From an uncultured Eudoraea sp. (lineage in GTDB: Bacteria; Bacteroidota; Bacteroidia; Flavobacteriales; Flavobacteriaceae), in assembly GCF_947260015.1 (NCBI RefSeq), contig NZ_CAMYOM010000015.1, forward strand, positions 1-61,587: 61,587 nucleotides of DNA. The letters run 5' to 3'. Positions 8,808-18,006 of this stretch are shown here, piece by piece. Numbering within the stretch: position 1 is the stretch's first letter; each line of letters starts with the position of its first letter. The notes beneath the pieces were generated by a model. That model saw only the letters and a list, made by a program, of their open reading frames with translations. It had not been told where the DNA came from and did no database searches. Made by a program: the position numbers and the translations under genes.

Positions 8808-9188
8808 GGCTGTATTGTTTTAAAATGGAAATTAATTCTGTACCATACTCTAAGAGTCCAATATTTCTAAGATTACTTACAGTATTGCAACAATTTGTTT
8901 CGGTGAATAAGTAAGTATGGCAATATGATTGTGTAACAATAAATATTTATGCACCAGGTCACAGGGTCTTCTCAACAGTAGTTTTATACCCAAGCCAAAA
9001 AACTCAAATATTCTATTATTAGGAGACTTATGTTCTTCCATAATTTCCTACATAGCTAATTCAATATAACATATTATACAATACTTCAAGACCATGGCGC
9101 ATTCTTCCTTTATCCCGGGCTGAAAATGCATGGGACCTAAAACTACCTTCATTTTCTATACAATGCAATTAATCTTATTTTGAATTAC
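8808..9188. other. Intergenic gap, no supported gene
   Basis: This 381-base gap precedes the redox operon (minus strand) and follows the stop of the sugar porter. It should hold the operon promoter, but no convincing -33/-7 pair is visible. A 34-codon minus-strand ORF at 9048-9152 has no other support. Confidence 0.5.
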
Positions 9189-10532
9189 CTATAATACACT
9201 CTTAGATTTAACCTTTTTGGTTCTTGTTAGCGACTTGCTTAATTCCTCCAGTGATATTCCTTTGGTCTCAGGCATAATAAAGGCCACAAAAAGAAGCTGT
9301 AAAAACATCATAAATGCGAAAAATGTAAATACAATTCCGGGTCCTATAGTAGCAAAGAGAATAGGAATTAAAGAAGGCACAACAGCTGCAAGAATCCAGT
9401 GCACAGAACTTCCAAAGCTTTGGCCGTATCCTCTTAAATGATTAGGGAATATTTCTGAAATAAACACCCAAATTACGGTTCCTTGTCCAATTGCATGGGC
9501 TGCGATAAACAGGAATAAAAAGAATGCTACGGAAATTCCTTCCCAGTTTAAATAAAATGCACAGGCTACCAGAGATAGAGCTATAATATATCCAATAGAG
9601 CCGATATACATTAATTGTTTTCTCCCCATTCGGTCAATCAGGTATATTCCCAAAAGGGTGAATACCATATTGGTTACCCCTATACCAATACTACTCAATA
9701 GCGCCGTGCTGGCACCCAGGCCAGCTTCTTCCAATATTCGTGGAGCATAATAAAGAAACGCATTGATCCCCGAGAGTTGATTAAAAAAGGCGATGCAAAA
9801 AGCCAGTATCAATGGAAATCTATATTTCAATAAGAAAATGTTTTCCCCTGGAATCGTACCTTCACTTTCCTTTTTAATTTCCAGCATCATGTGTTCTGCA
9901 TCAATGCCCGGATTTATAACTTTTAAAACTTCTTTAGCCTCATCAACACGGTGTTTAGACAACAGCCACCTGGGGCTTTTTGGAATTGTCAAGGTGAATA
10001 CGGTATAAATAACTGCCGGAATGGCTTCAACTCCTACCATCCAACGCCAGGCATTTTCCCCAATTCCATTTAATAGGTAATTTGAAAAAAAAGCGATCAG
10101 GATACCAAATACAATATTAAACTGATATAAACCAACAAGTTTGCCTCGATCCTTAGCAGGAGCAATCTCTGAAATGTAAGCAGGTGCTGCGATCGTTGAA
10201 GCCCCTACTCCCAATCCACCAATAAATCTAAAAATGGCAAACGTTATGGGATCACTTGACAAGGCAGAGCCCAAAGCCGAGATGGTGTAAAATATACCTA
10301 TCCATATAAGGGTATTCTTTCTACCGAGTTTATTTGTGGGGATACCACCTAATAATGCGCCAATAACAGTGCCCCAAAGTGCCATTCCTATTACTACTAC
10401 TCCATGAAACACATCGGACGAATCCCACAATGCTTGAAGTGTTTTGTCAGCACCGGAAATAACAACAGTATCAAAGCCGAAAAGAAATCCGGCTAAAGCT
10501 GCCGTAATGGACCAAACCCATATTTTTTTCAT
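9189..10532 (-). CDS. Sugar porter, major facilitator superfamily
   Basis: This 447-residue, 12-helix transporter of the sugar:H+ symporter (XylE/GalP) group starts at MKKIWVWSITAALAGFLFGFD (ATG at 10532), because the eight codons upstream look non-coding. Family motifs are present: GRKNTLIWIG in the loop after helix 2, IAAPAYISEIAPAKDRGKLV, the PKSPRWLL motif at the end of helix 6, and PETKGISLEEL at the C-terminus. It would import a hexose or pentose with a proton across the inner membrane. The gene follows cphA on the same strand, but a hairpin lies between them, so they are probably separate transcripts. The sugar is not predictable. Confidence 0.88.
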   Translation of the reverse strand: MKKIWVWSITAALAGFLFGFDTVVISGADKTLQALWDSSDVFHGVVVIGMALWGTVIGALLGGIPTNKLGRKNTLIWIGIFYTISALGSALSSDPITFAIFRFIGGLGVGASTIAAPAYISEIAPAKDRGKLVGLYQFNIVFGILIAFFSNYLLNGIGENAWRWMVGVEAIPAVIYTVFTLTIPKSPRWLLSKHRVDEAKEVLKVINPGIDAEHMMLEIKKESEGTIPGENIFLLKYRFPLILAFCIAFFNQLSGINAFLYYAPRILEEAGLGASTALLSSIGIGVTNMVFTLLGIYLIDRMGRKQLMYIGSIGYIIALSLVACAFYLNWEGISVAFFLFLFIAAHAIGQGTVIWVFISEIFPNHLRGYGQSFGSSVHWILAAVVPSLIPILFATIGPGIVFTFFAFMMFLQLLFVAFIMPETKGISLEELSKSLTRTKKVKSKSVL

Positions 10533-10548
10533 TTGAGTAGTTCTTGAG

Positions 10549-10577
10549 AAAACCACGGGTTTCGGCCCGTATTTTTA
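10549..10577. terminator. Possible hairpin terminator between cphA and the sugar porter
   Basis: ACGGG (10555-10559) pairs with CCCGT (10566-10570), flanked by A-rich and T-rich arms on both sides. On the minus strand it follows the cphA stop, but the T tract there is weak (GGTTTTC). Confidence 0.4.
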
Positions 10578-10631
10578 TTTATGATCGACTCTAAATAATG
10601 ACTATGTATTTAAAAACATATCACAAATGCC

Positions 10632-13259
10632 CTAAATTAATTCGCCTTTCGCCTCCTTGTCTTTAAAGTGCTTTACCAAGTCCAGAGCATCCGGGACCAC
10701 ATCGCTACAGAGCACTATGAGTGATCCTTTCTCAGCATGTGTCACCGCATGAGTAATAGCTTCTTTCTCCGAAGGTATAATGGTAGTTTTTTTATTGGGA
10801 TCCTGCTTTTTAATTCCGGCATCCAACATATTAATCAGATCAGTCTCCGATTTACCTCTCAAATTTTTATCCTGTCTAATAATAATCTCGTCAAACATTT
10901 CAGCGGCAATACTTCCCATCTCATTATTATCTTCTTCCCTTCGGTCCCCGATACCAGCTATGATCCCGACTTTTACGGTGGCTTCCAGATTATCTGTAAA
11001 CTTTTGCAAGGCACGCATGCCTGCAGGATTATGAGCATAGTCTAATAAGATGTCAAAGTTGTTAAACTTAAACAGATTTAAACGTCCAGGAGTACTTGAA
11101 GCCGATGGGATAAAGGTCTCCAGGGCTGCTTTCGTATCTTCAATACTAATACCCTGAACATTGGCAGCTATAATAGCCGGCAAAATATTCTGAATCATAA
11201 AAAGAGCCTTCCCACCATAGGTCAATGGTATATTTTCTGCTTTCATTAACCGCATTTTCCACTCACCCCTGCAAAGGGTTACATAGCCATTCTCATAAAT
11301 GGCAGTTATTCCGCCTATTCTTTGTAAGGCCTGTATCCTGGGGTTATTTTCATCCATGGAGAACAACGCAAGATTGCAATCTATGTTTCTACGCATTTCA
11401 TAAACCAAATCGTCATCCGCATTTAGGATGGCATAACCATCGGGTAGCACGGTTTCCGGTATAACCGCCTTAACCCTGGCAAGTTGTTCTATAGTATGTA
11501 TGCCTTTTAAACCCAAATGATCTGCTGAAACATTAGTGACTATAGCAACATCACATTTCTTAAAACCTAATCCGGCTCTTAATAAACCACCTCGTGCACA
11601 TTCCAGTACGGCAAAATTGACAGTAGGATCTTTGAGCACAAACTCCGCACTTGCCGGGCCAGTGCAATCTCCTTTCATCAACATTCTATTTTGAATATAA
11701 ACCCCATCACTGGTGGTATAACCTACCCTTTGTCCATTCATTTTAGCGATATGAGCAATTAGCCGGCTAGTAGTAGTTTTACCATTAGTTCCGGTAATAG
11801 CTACAATGGGTATCCTGCCAGTGTCGCCTTTTTGAGGGAATAATTTATCTACTACAGGAGCGGCAACGTTTCTTGGTAAGCCAGTGGTGGGAGCCAGGTG
11901 CATCCTGAAACCAGGCCCTGCATTAACTTCCAAAACCGCACCACCTGTATCTGAAAGTGGCTGGCTAATATCACTGGTCATTATATCAATTCCACATATG
12001 TCGAGGTCGATGATCTTTGAAATCCTTTCCGCCATAGATACATTGGCAGGATGAACGATATCTGTTAGATCTTCTGCAGTACCCCCGGTGCTTAAATTAG
12101 CAGTATCCTTTAAAATTAATCGCTCCCCTTCCTTTAATACGGAGTCTGTAGTATAGCCTGCATCTGCGATAATCGTTTTTGTCAGATCGTTTATGGTTAT
12201 TGCGGTAAGCACTTTCTCATGGCCATACCCTCTACGTGGATCTTTGTTCACTTCCTCGACCAATTCTTCTATGGTAGATTTTCCATCACCTACAACATGA
12301 GCAGGAGTACGTTTCGCTGCGGCAACAAAATTGTTGTTAATGACCAAAAGTCTGTAATCTTCACCTGTAATATATTTTTCAACAATGACCCGTCTTGATA
12401 CTTCTTTAGCCACTTTAAAGGCATCGAGCGCATCCTCATATGAATTGATATCTACTGTAATTCCCCTGCCGTGATTACCATCAATAGGTTTAATAACAAG
12501 TGGGTATCCCACATATCGGCAAGCATCTTCCAAGCTGCCTTCCCGGCTGATTATATCACCACGAGGGACTTCGACCTCGGCCTGTTCTAATAAAAATTTA
12601 GTGTCTTCCTTATCACATGCCAATTCAACTCCTATACTACTGGTCTCACTGGTTACGGTGGCCTGTATCCTTTTCTGATTGGCACCATACCCAAGTTGCA
12701 CCAGCGAATATTTGTTTAACCGTATCCATGGTATCCCACGACTTTTTGCTTCCAGAACTATAGACCCGGTACTTGGCCCAAGTCGTTCAGATTCCCGAAG
12801 TTCTCGCATACGTTGTATGTCATCTTCCAGATCATAGGGCTCTGCAGCAATTAATGCTTCACAAACACGAACAGCAGCTTTAGCAGCATATCTGCCTACT
12901 GATTCCTCAATGTATGAGAAAACAACGTTGTATACCCCTTTCTCCCCATATCCGCGCGTTCTTCCGAATCCAGTATCCATATCCGCCAATGTTTGGATTT
13001 CCAGGGCAATATGTTCAATAACATGACCCATCCACGTACCCTCATCTACGCGCATAAAAAAACCTCCTTCGCATCCTTCTGAACATCGATGCGAATACAT
13101 ACTCGGAAACATCTCTCGGATACGGTCTGCAAAACCATCTATTTTGTTGGTCGGCAATTCTTCCATTTCTTCCAAATCCAGAACCATTACAATTAGTCGA
13201 TGACGGCGAATAGACCAGTAATTTGGTCCCCTCATGGCATTTATTTCTCTTATTTTCAT
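10632..13259 (-). CDS. cphA: Cyanophycin synthetase
   Basis: This 875-residue enzyme, the usual CphA1 length, polymerises aspartate and arginine into cyanophycin with ATP. It has an N-terminal domain (about 1-160), an ATP-grasp domain (about 220-480: YPLVIKPIDGNHGRGI and ICGIDIMTSD...GGAVLEVNAGPGFRMH) that adds Asp, and a Mur-ligase-like domain. That last domain has the P-loop TGTNGKTTTSRL near 488 and the late LLDYAHNPAGM motif, and adds Arg. All signature loops look intact. It is divergent from cyanophycinase across a 166-base gap, which implies linked regulation of synthesis and breakdown. The product would be cytoplasmic storage granules of N and C. Confidence 0.95.
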   Translation of the reverse strand: MKIREINAMRGPNYWSIRRHRLIVMVLDLEEMEELPTNKIDGFADRIREMFPSMYSHRCSEGCEGGFFMRVDEGTWMGHVIEHIALEIQTLADMDTGFGRTRGYGEKGVYNVVFSYIEESVGRYAAKAAVRVCEALIAAEPYDLEDDIQRMRELRESERLGPSTGSIVLEAKSRGIPWIRLNKYSLVQLGYGANQKRIQATVTSETSSIGVELACDKEDTKFLLEQAEVEVPRGDIISREGSLEDACRYVGYPLVIKPIDGNHGRGITVDINSYEDALDAFKVAKEVSRRVIVEKYITGEDYRLLVINNNFVAAAKRTPAHVVGDGKSTIEELVEEVNKDPRRGYGHEKVLTAITINDLTKTIIADAGYTTDSVLKEGERLILKDTANLSTGGTAEDLTDIVHPANVSMAERISKIIDLDICGIDIMTSDISQPLSDTGGAVLEVNAGPGFRMHLAPTTGLPRNVAAPVVDKLFPQKGDTGRIPIVAITGTNGKTTTSRLIAHIAKMNGQRVGYTTSDGVYIQNRMLMKGDCTGPASAEFVLKDPTVNFAVLECARGGLLRAGLGFKKCDVAIVTNVSADHLGLKGIHTIEQLARVKAVIPETVLPDGYAILNADDDLVYEMRRNIDCNLALFSMDENNPRIQALQRIGGITAIYENGYVTLCRGEWKMRLMKAENIPLTYGGKALFMIQNILPAIIAANVQGISIEDTKAALETFIPSASSTPGRLNLFKFNNFDILLDYAHNPAGMRALQKFTDNLEATVKVGIIAGIGDRREEDNNEMGSIAAEMFDEIIIRQDKNLRGKSETDLINMLDAGIKKQDPNKKTTIIPSEKEAITHAVTHAEKGSLIVLCSDVVPDALDLVKHFKDKEAKGELI

Positions 13260-13397
13260 GACCTTAAATTTTATGGTTTCTAACCGCGGATTTATAAATT
13301 GACAACAAGCCTTGGAATACTATTTTTACTGTTGAAATGAGTTTAATAAGTTCTGCGTAATTTCATAAATATATGACATTTTTTATAACAATAGCTG

Positions 13398-13405
13398 TAT
13401 TTTTG
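13398..13405 (+). promoter_or_regulatory. -7 promoter box for cyanophycinase
   Basis: TATTTTTG matches the TAnnTTTG box 20 bases before the cphB ATG. No clear TTTG is found at the -33 position, so this is a partial match. The 166-base divergent region must also hold the cphA promoter. Confidence 0.4.
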
Positions 13406-13425
13406 CTTCCTATATACCAAAAAGT

Positions 13426-14289
13426 ATGACGGTAAATGGAACCTTAATTCCAATAGGTGGAAATGAGGATAAAGGGACGGTGTCAGGAGAATCGTTTCAC
13501 CTTGAATTTATTCAGGAAAGTATCCTCTCCAGAGTGGTAAGTGAGAGTGGGGGCAATGAGGCACAAATTGTTGTTATTCCAACTGCCTCAAGTATTCCAA
13601 AAGATGTAAGTAATAGTTATCTCAAGGCCTTTGACAAATTAGGATGTCGTAGGGTGCATATTATGGATATACGAGATAGGAAAGAGTCTGAAAACCCAAA
13701 GAATGTGGAATGGATTGGAAATGCACAATGCGTAATGTTTTCGGGGGGAAACCAATCTAATATCACTTCAAAAATAGGCAGCACTAAATTACATGAAGTG
13801 CTCACAGAACGTTATAAAAAAGACTCTTTGGTGATAGCTGGAACCAGTGCCGGCGCAATGTGTATGTCCCATGAGATGATTGCAGGTGGTAGCAGTACAG
13901 AATCATTTATAAAAGGGGCCGTAAAAATGGATACCGGAATGGGATTCATTTCTAATTTAATCATAGACTCTCATTTTATTCGTCGAGGCCGTTTTGGACG
14001 ACTTGCGGAAGCCGTCGCTAAATATCCGGATATGATGGGTATTGGCCTTGCAGAAGATACAGGACTGGTTATTAAAAATAGCAACACTTTTGAAATAATA
14101 GGTTCCGGGATGGTTATTATGTTTGATCCAAGAAAACTAAAACACAATAATGAAAAGATTCTTGAGAAAGGCACGCCTATGTCTCTGATTAATCTTAAAA
14201 CTCACGTCTTGGCAAATGGGGACCGATTTAATATGAAAAGAGGCAAAGTGAAAGTATTACCCCTTGATGCTCCTTTTCCAGCCTCTTAA
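13426..14289 (+). CDS. cphB: Cyanophycinase
   Basis: This 287-residue serine hydrolase of peptidase family S51 cuts cyanophycin to beta-Asp-Arg dipeptides. The nucleophile elbow AGTSAGAMCMS places the catalytic Ser at 141. The early IPIGGNEDKG strand and the IDSHFIRRGRFGRL segment, which follows the active site in cyanophycinases, are also present. It has no signal peptide, so it acts in the cytosol on stored granules rather than as a secreted enzyme. It is divergent from cphA and overlaps the convergent isoaspartyl peptidase gene by four bases. Confidence 0.95.
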   Translation: MTVNGTLIPIGGNEDKGTVSGESFHLEFIQESILSRVVSESGGNEAQIVVIPTASSIPKDVSNSYLKAFDKLGCRRVHIMDIRDRKESENPKNVEWIGNAQCVMFSGGNQSNITSKIGSTKLHEVLTERYKKDSLVIAGTSAGAMCMSHEMIAGGSSTESFIKGAVKMDTGMGFISNLIIDSHFIRRGRFGRLAEAVAKYPDMMGIGLAEDTGLVIKNSNTFEIIGSGMVIMFDPRKLKHNNEKILEKGTPMSLINLKTHVLANGDRFNMKRGKVKVLPLDAPFPAS

Positions 14290-15218
14290 TTCATATAAAT
14301 ACTGATCTGATCTGCACCGTCTGATGATTTGCAGGCCCTGTACATACCTTCAGTGTTAAAAGGCATTGCAATATTACCAAGGGCGTCAACAGCAATTAAT
14401 CCTCCATCTCCTCCCAGTTTCAATAAACGATTTTGGATAAGTTCCTCTGCAGCATCCTGAAGCGATAGGTTTTTGTATTCCATCAGGCAGGATAAGTCAT
14501 ATGCAACAACCCCTCTTATAAAAAATTCGCCGCTGCCCGTGCAGGAAACAGCACATGTTTTATTGTTGGCATAATTTCCTGCTCCAATCATAGGACTATC
14601 GCCAACTCTGCCAAATTGCTTGTTGGTCATGCCTCCGGTGGAAGTTGCAGCTGCCAGGTTCGCGAAACTATCACAAGCTACAGCACCAACAGTTCCAAAT
14701 TTCGAATCCTTATTTACAGAATGGTCTAGTTTAAAACTCTTTGTACCTCTAATCTCCTGCCACTGTTGAAAGCGAAGTTCATCATAGAAATATTTCTCGT
14801 CTTCAAGATGGTATTTCAGTTTCTCTGCAAATTGCATAGCACCTTTAGAAGCAAGAAAAACATGATCGCTTTTTTCCATAACATCCCGCGCCAGGCTAAT
14901 AGGGTTTTTTATGCCACTTACCAAAGAAATGGCTCCGGCATTAAGGGTTTTTCCGTCCATAATGGAAGCATCCATTTCATGTTTCCCTTCGGAAGTGAAT
15001 ACACTTCCCTTTCCTGCATTAAACAAATGTGAATCCTCAAGTTCTTTAACAGATGCCTCAACAGCTTCGACGGCAGAACCCCCGGATTCTAAAAGCAGAT
15101 ACCCTTTTTGTAAGGCACGTTCTAAAACTGCTTTATACATACTTTCTTTTTCAGGTGTCATTATTCCCCTGACAAGGGTTCCGGCTCCTCCATGAATGGC
15201 TAGGGCAATTTTTTTCAT
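14286..15218 (-). CDS. iaaA: Isoaspartyl peptidase / L-asparaginase, Ntn-hydrolase
   Basis: This 310-residue precursor of the plant-type asparaginase family starts MKKIALAIHGGAGTL. It should self-cleave before Thr176 in SKFGTVGAVACD, making that Thr the nucleophile. Substrate loop residues are seen in GRVGDSPMIGAG and CTGSGEFFIRG. The enzyme releases beta-linked aspartate. Next to cphA and cphB its likely job is to split the beta-Asp-Arg dipeptides from cyanophycinase into free Asp and Arg, finishing the pathway. No signal peptide is present, so it is cytosolic. It sits 15 bases after ypdA and is probably co-transcribed with it. Confidence 0.93.
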   Translation of the reverse strand: MKKIALAIHGGAGTLVRGIMTPEKESMYKAVLERALQKGYLLLESGGSAVEAVEASVKELEDSHLFNAGKGSVFTSEGKHEMDASIMDGKTLNAGAISLVSGIKNPISLARDVMEKSDHVFLASKGAMQFAEKLKYHLEDEKYFYDELRFQQWQEIRGTKSFKLDHSVNKDSKFGTVGAVACDSFANLAAATSTGGMTNKQFGRVGDSPMIGAGNYANNKTCAVSCTGSGEFFIRGVVAYDLSCLMEYKNLSLQDAAEELIQNRLLKLGGDGGLIAVDALGNIAMPFNTEGMYRACKSSDGADQISIYMN

Positions 15219-15233
15219 GCGCTTGTATAACTC

Positions 15234-16217
15234 TTAATTACCGATTTCGGATTCTTTTTTCCGCAAAATATTTTTAATAATGATCTTTGCGTGCACTCGT
15301 GAATTTTCAATAAACCACTTATGAGTTTCCATACCTCCGCAGATAACACCGGCAAGGTAAATTCCTTTTATATTGGTTTCCATGGTTTCCGGATTGTAAT
15401 TTGGTAATTTTTTCTCATCCTTTGATAATTCAATACCTACATTCTCCAGAAATTCAAAATTTGGAGTATATCCGGTTAAGGCCAGGACAAAATCATTTTC
15501 TAAAATAATTTTTCCCTCAGGAGTTTCCAACTCAATTTCATTTTCGCGAATCTCTTTCACTGAGGCGTTATAGTAAGATTTAATACTTCCCTCTTCAATT
15601 CTGTTTATAATATCCGGACGAACCCAATATTTAACCCGCTTGCCAACTTCAGGGCCTCTGATAATCAGCGTAACTTCAGCACCTTTTCGCCAGCACTCCA
15701 GGGCAGCATCAATAGCTGAATTACTTGCTCCTACCACGGCCAGCTTTTGACTCGCATAGAAATGAGGGTCCTTGTAATAATGAGATACTTTTGGGAGTTT
15801 TTCCCCGGGAACTTCCAGGAGGTTTGGAAGGTCATAAAATCCGGTGGCAATAGTAATATTAGTAGCTGTATATGTATTTTTATTTGTTATTACTTTAAAA
15901 TCTTCTGTCCCTTTTTTTATTGTCTCAACTTTTTCAAAGAGGTGAATCTTCAATTTATTGGAGGTAACAATTCTTCTGTAATATTCCAAAGACTCATTGC
16001 GTTTTGGTTTTGCTTCGTTGCTTATAAAAGGAATGTCATCTATTTCCAGTCGTTCTGAAGAGGAGAAAAACTGCATGTTCACGGGATAATTAAATAAGGA
16101 ATTGACTATAGGACCCTTCTCTATAATCAGGTAGCTCAAACCGTTTTTTTGAGCTTCGAGTCCGCAGGCTATTCCAATGGGGCCACCACCAACAATCAAA
16201 AGATCAAATCTATCCAT
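15234..16217 (-). CDS. ypdA: YpdA-family FAD/NAD(P) oxidoreductase (putative bacillithiol disulfide reductase)
   Basis: The start is the ATG at 16217 (MDRFDLLIVGGGPIGIACG, 327 residues), which puts the dinucleotide-binding GGGPIG right at the N-terminus. A second Rossmann motif, AVVGASNSAIDAALEC, binds NAD(P)H near 150. The thioredoxin-reductase CxxC is absent. Together with NYPVNMQFFSSSERLEI this is the pattern of YpdA proteins, which reduce oxidised bacillithiol in low-GC Gram-positives and in Bacteroidota that make this thiol. No bacillithiol synthesis genes are in this window. It is the upstream gene of a two-gene operon with iaaA. Confidence 0.85.
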   Translation of the reverse strand: MDRFDLLIVGGGPIGIACGLEAQKNGLSYLIIEKGPIVNSLFNYPVNMQFFSSSERLEIDDIPFISNEAKPKRNESLEYYRRIVTSNKLKIHLFEKVETIKKGTEDFKVITNKNTYTATNITIATGFYDLPNLLEVPGEKLPKVSHYYKDPHFYASQKLAVVGASNSAIDAALECWRKGAEVTLIIRGPEVGKRVKYWVRPDIINRIEEGSIKSYYNASVKEIRENEIELETPEGKIILENDFVLALTGYTPNFEFLENVGIELSKDEKKLPNYNPETMETNIKGIYLAGVICGGMETHKWFIENSRVHAKIIIKNILRKKESEIGN

Positions 16218-16461
16218 ATGTTCCTTATAATAGAGGTAAAATTTAGTGAGAATATAGGTAGGCGCAAAGCTATGTAATTTATTCTTAAACATATAAAAGA
16301 AAGCAAGCTAAGACAATATGGCTAACAAATTAAGCCGCATTATATTTAAGAATCAGAATCTCAGAATTAATAAGAGAAATAAGATTATAATCATGAGTAA
16401 CATGACTTTTATCATTCTTTTTGTTTTTGATAAAACTGATCTTTATTAAATAATATTTAAA

Positions 16462-16896
16462 TTGAAAGTCATGAATGTCCAGATTGAACTCCCCGTTTCC
16501 AGTATAATGACTACAAATCTTATAACACTTGATGTAAAAGAAAGTTTAGATAAAGCAGAACACTTATTTAAAAAATATAAAATACGGCATATCCCTGTGA
16601 TTGAAAATGATAAGATTATTGGGATGATAAGTTTGAACGATATACTCCGAATAAGTTTTGCCGATGGCGCATATAGGGAAGAGGAAAATATATCCTCATC
16701 TATTTATGAAATGTTTACAATAAGGCAATTAATGATAGGAAATTTGGAGACCGTTTCTCCCGATGCAACGATTAAAGAAGTTGCAGAAGTACTTGTAAAA
16801 AGGGAATTTCATTCCTTGCCGGTCGTGGAAAATGGTAGGCTTAAAGGGATGGTAACTACCACAGATTTGATTAAATACCTCCTAAAACAATGCTAA
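16462..16896 (+). CDS. Tandem CBS-domain protein
   Basis: This 144-residue cytosolic protein is made of two CBS motifs, about 10-65 (SSIMTTNLITLDVKES...HIPVIENDKIIGMISLNDIL) and 85-140 (IGNLETVSPDATIKEV...SLPVVENGRLKGMVTTTDLI). A CBS pair forms a Bateman module that binds adenine nucleotides and senses energy state. There is no attached effector domain, so it must act on a partner. The start may instead be the Met at residue 4. It overlaps the convergent rpe gene by four bases. Confidence 0.88.
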   Translation: MKVMNVQIELPVSSIMTTNLITLDVKESLDKAEHLFKKYKIRHIPVIENDKIIGMISLNDILRISFADGAYREEENISSSIYEMFTIRQLMIGNLETVSPDATIKEVAEVLVKREFHSLPVVENGRLKGMVTTTDLIKYLLKQC

Positions 16897-17555
16897 GCAT
16901 TTGCAATATTGGAAATATGTGAAATCGTGGCCATTGGATCCTGTGAGTTGAATACAAAACTTCCCGCAACCAAAACATCTGCACCAGCCTCTACGAGGGC
17001 TTTCGTATTATCTGCATTTACTCCGCCATCAATTTCTATAAGCGTTTTGGCCTTTTTTTCATTAATTAATGTTTTTAATGCCTTTACCTTTGCAAAGGTA
17101 TTTTCAATAAACTTCTGACCTCCATATCCAGGATTAACGCTCATAACACAAACCAGGTCTATCTCGGTAATACTGTCTTCCAGGAGGCTTATATTGGTGT
17201 GTGGATTAAGAGCTACGCCTGCCTTCATGCCTTCCGCTTTAATAGCTTGTATAGTTCTATTTAAATGTGGACAGGCTTCATAATGAACTGTCAGTATATT
17301 GGCACCCAAAGAGGCAAAAGATTTGATATATCTATCAGGATCAATAATCATAAGATGAACATCGAGCGGTTTGGTCGCATGCTTAGCAATGCTTTTTATT
17401 ACCGGCATTCCAAATGAGATGTTTGGAACAAAAACTCCGTCCATAACATCAATATGGTGCCAGTCTCCCTGACTTGAATTGACCATCTCAACATCTCTTT
17501 GTAAATTCCCGAAATCGGCCGCAAGTAATGAGGGCGCTATGCGTATATTGTTCAT
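16893..17555 (-). CDS. rpe: Ribulose-phosphate 3-epimerase
   Basis: This 220-residue TIM-barrel enzyme of the pentose phosphate pathway interconverts ribulose 5-phosphate and xylulose 5-phosphate. Signatures: APSLLAADFGNL at the start, the HIDVMDGVFVPNISFG strand with metal-binding His and catalytic Asp, LDVHLMIIDPDRYI, VMSVNPGYGGQKFI, and IEIDGGVNADN with the second catalytic Asp, then the phosphate loop VLVAGSFVF. Length is normal. The gene stands alone on the minus strand, converging with the CBS gene. Confidence 0.97.
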   Translation of the reverse strand: MNNIRIAPSLLAADFGNLQRDVEMVNSSQGDWHHIDVMDGVFVPNISFGMPVIKSIAKHATKPLDVHLMIIDPDRYIKSFASLGANILTVHYEACPHLNRTIQAIKAEGMKAGVALNPHTNISLLEDSITEIDLVCVMSVNPGYGGQKFIENTFAKVKALKTLINEKKAKTLIEIDGGVNADNTKALVEAGADVLVAGSFVFNSQDPMATISHISNIANA

Positions 17556-18006
17556 TATTTAATGGCTGAAAATATTTTGCTACAAAAATAGGTATTCATT
17601 ATGGTTTTATAAACCACCATAAGATATATCTACTAATTTATTCAAGATTATTTTTACAAAGATCACTTCATTTAGCGCTTTACTTTTCATAAATATACAG
17701 AAGTGTTCCTGTACAAATAGTTGAAAAAAAAAATCAATAAGGAAAAGTAGCTGAAAGGACCTTTAATCAATCAAAAAACATGAAAACCGACCTTAGTTAT
17801 TGAAAGGTAAAAAGGAATATTTTTAAAAGAATCAATAATTCTTGATCGAATTATAATAAAATGAAAAACTCCGGTAATCAGCCGGAGTTTATTCATCAAT
17901 CAAAAAACGAACAGTCATGATAAACTGTTGTTACTGTTACAAATTACAATTTTTATACCAAAATTCCAATACAAGGAAAATTTAACATGTAATTAATGTC
18001 TCGGTA
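17556..18006. other. Intergenic region upstream of rpe, no gene seen
   Basis: A 451-base AT-rich gap between rpoD (ending at 18007) and rpe. It holds the rpoD terminator at 17864-17890, annotated separately. Otherwise I see only short ORFs of under ten codons. Two copies of a TCAATCAAAAAAC stretch occur at about 17768 and 17894; their meaning is unclear. Confidence 0.5.
17864..17890 (-). terminator. Terminator of rpoD
   Basis: AAACTCCGG (17866-17874) pairs with CCGGAGTTT (17882-17890) around a seven-base loop. On the minus strand the stem ends in GGAGTTTTT. It lies about 120 bases past the rpoD stop. Confidence 0.75.

Noticed and set aside
9048-9152. 34-codon minus-strand ORF in the gap after the sugar porter
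   Set aside because: No promoter, no recognisable family, and composition rich in Cys, Met and Ile typical of chance ORFs.
17891-17903. 13-base string ATTCATCAATCAA found here and again at 53191-53203, each next to a hairpin
   Set aside because: Two copies of an AT-rich 13-mer in 61 kb are not strong evidence; one follows and the other precedes the hairpin, so placement is not consistent.
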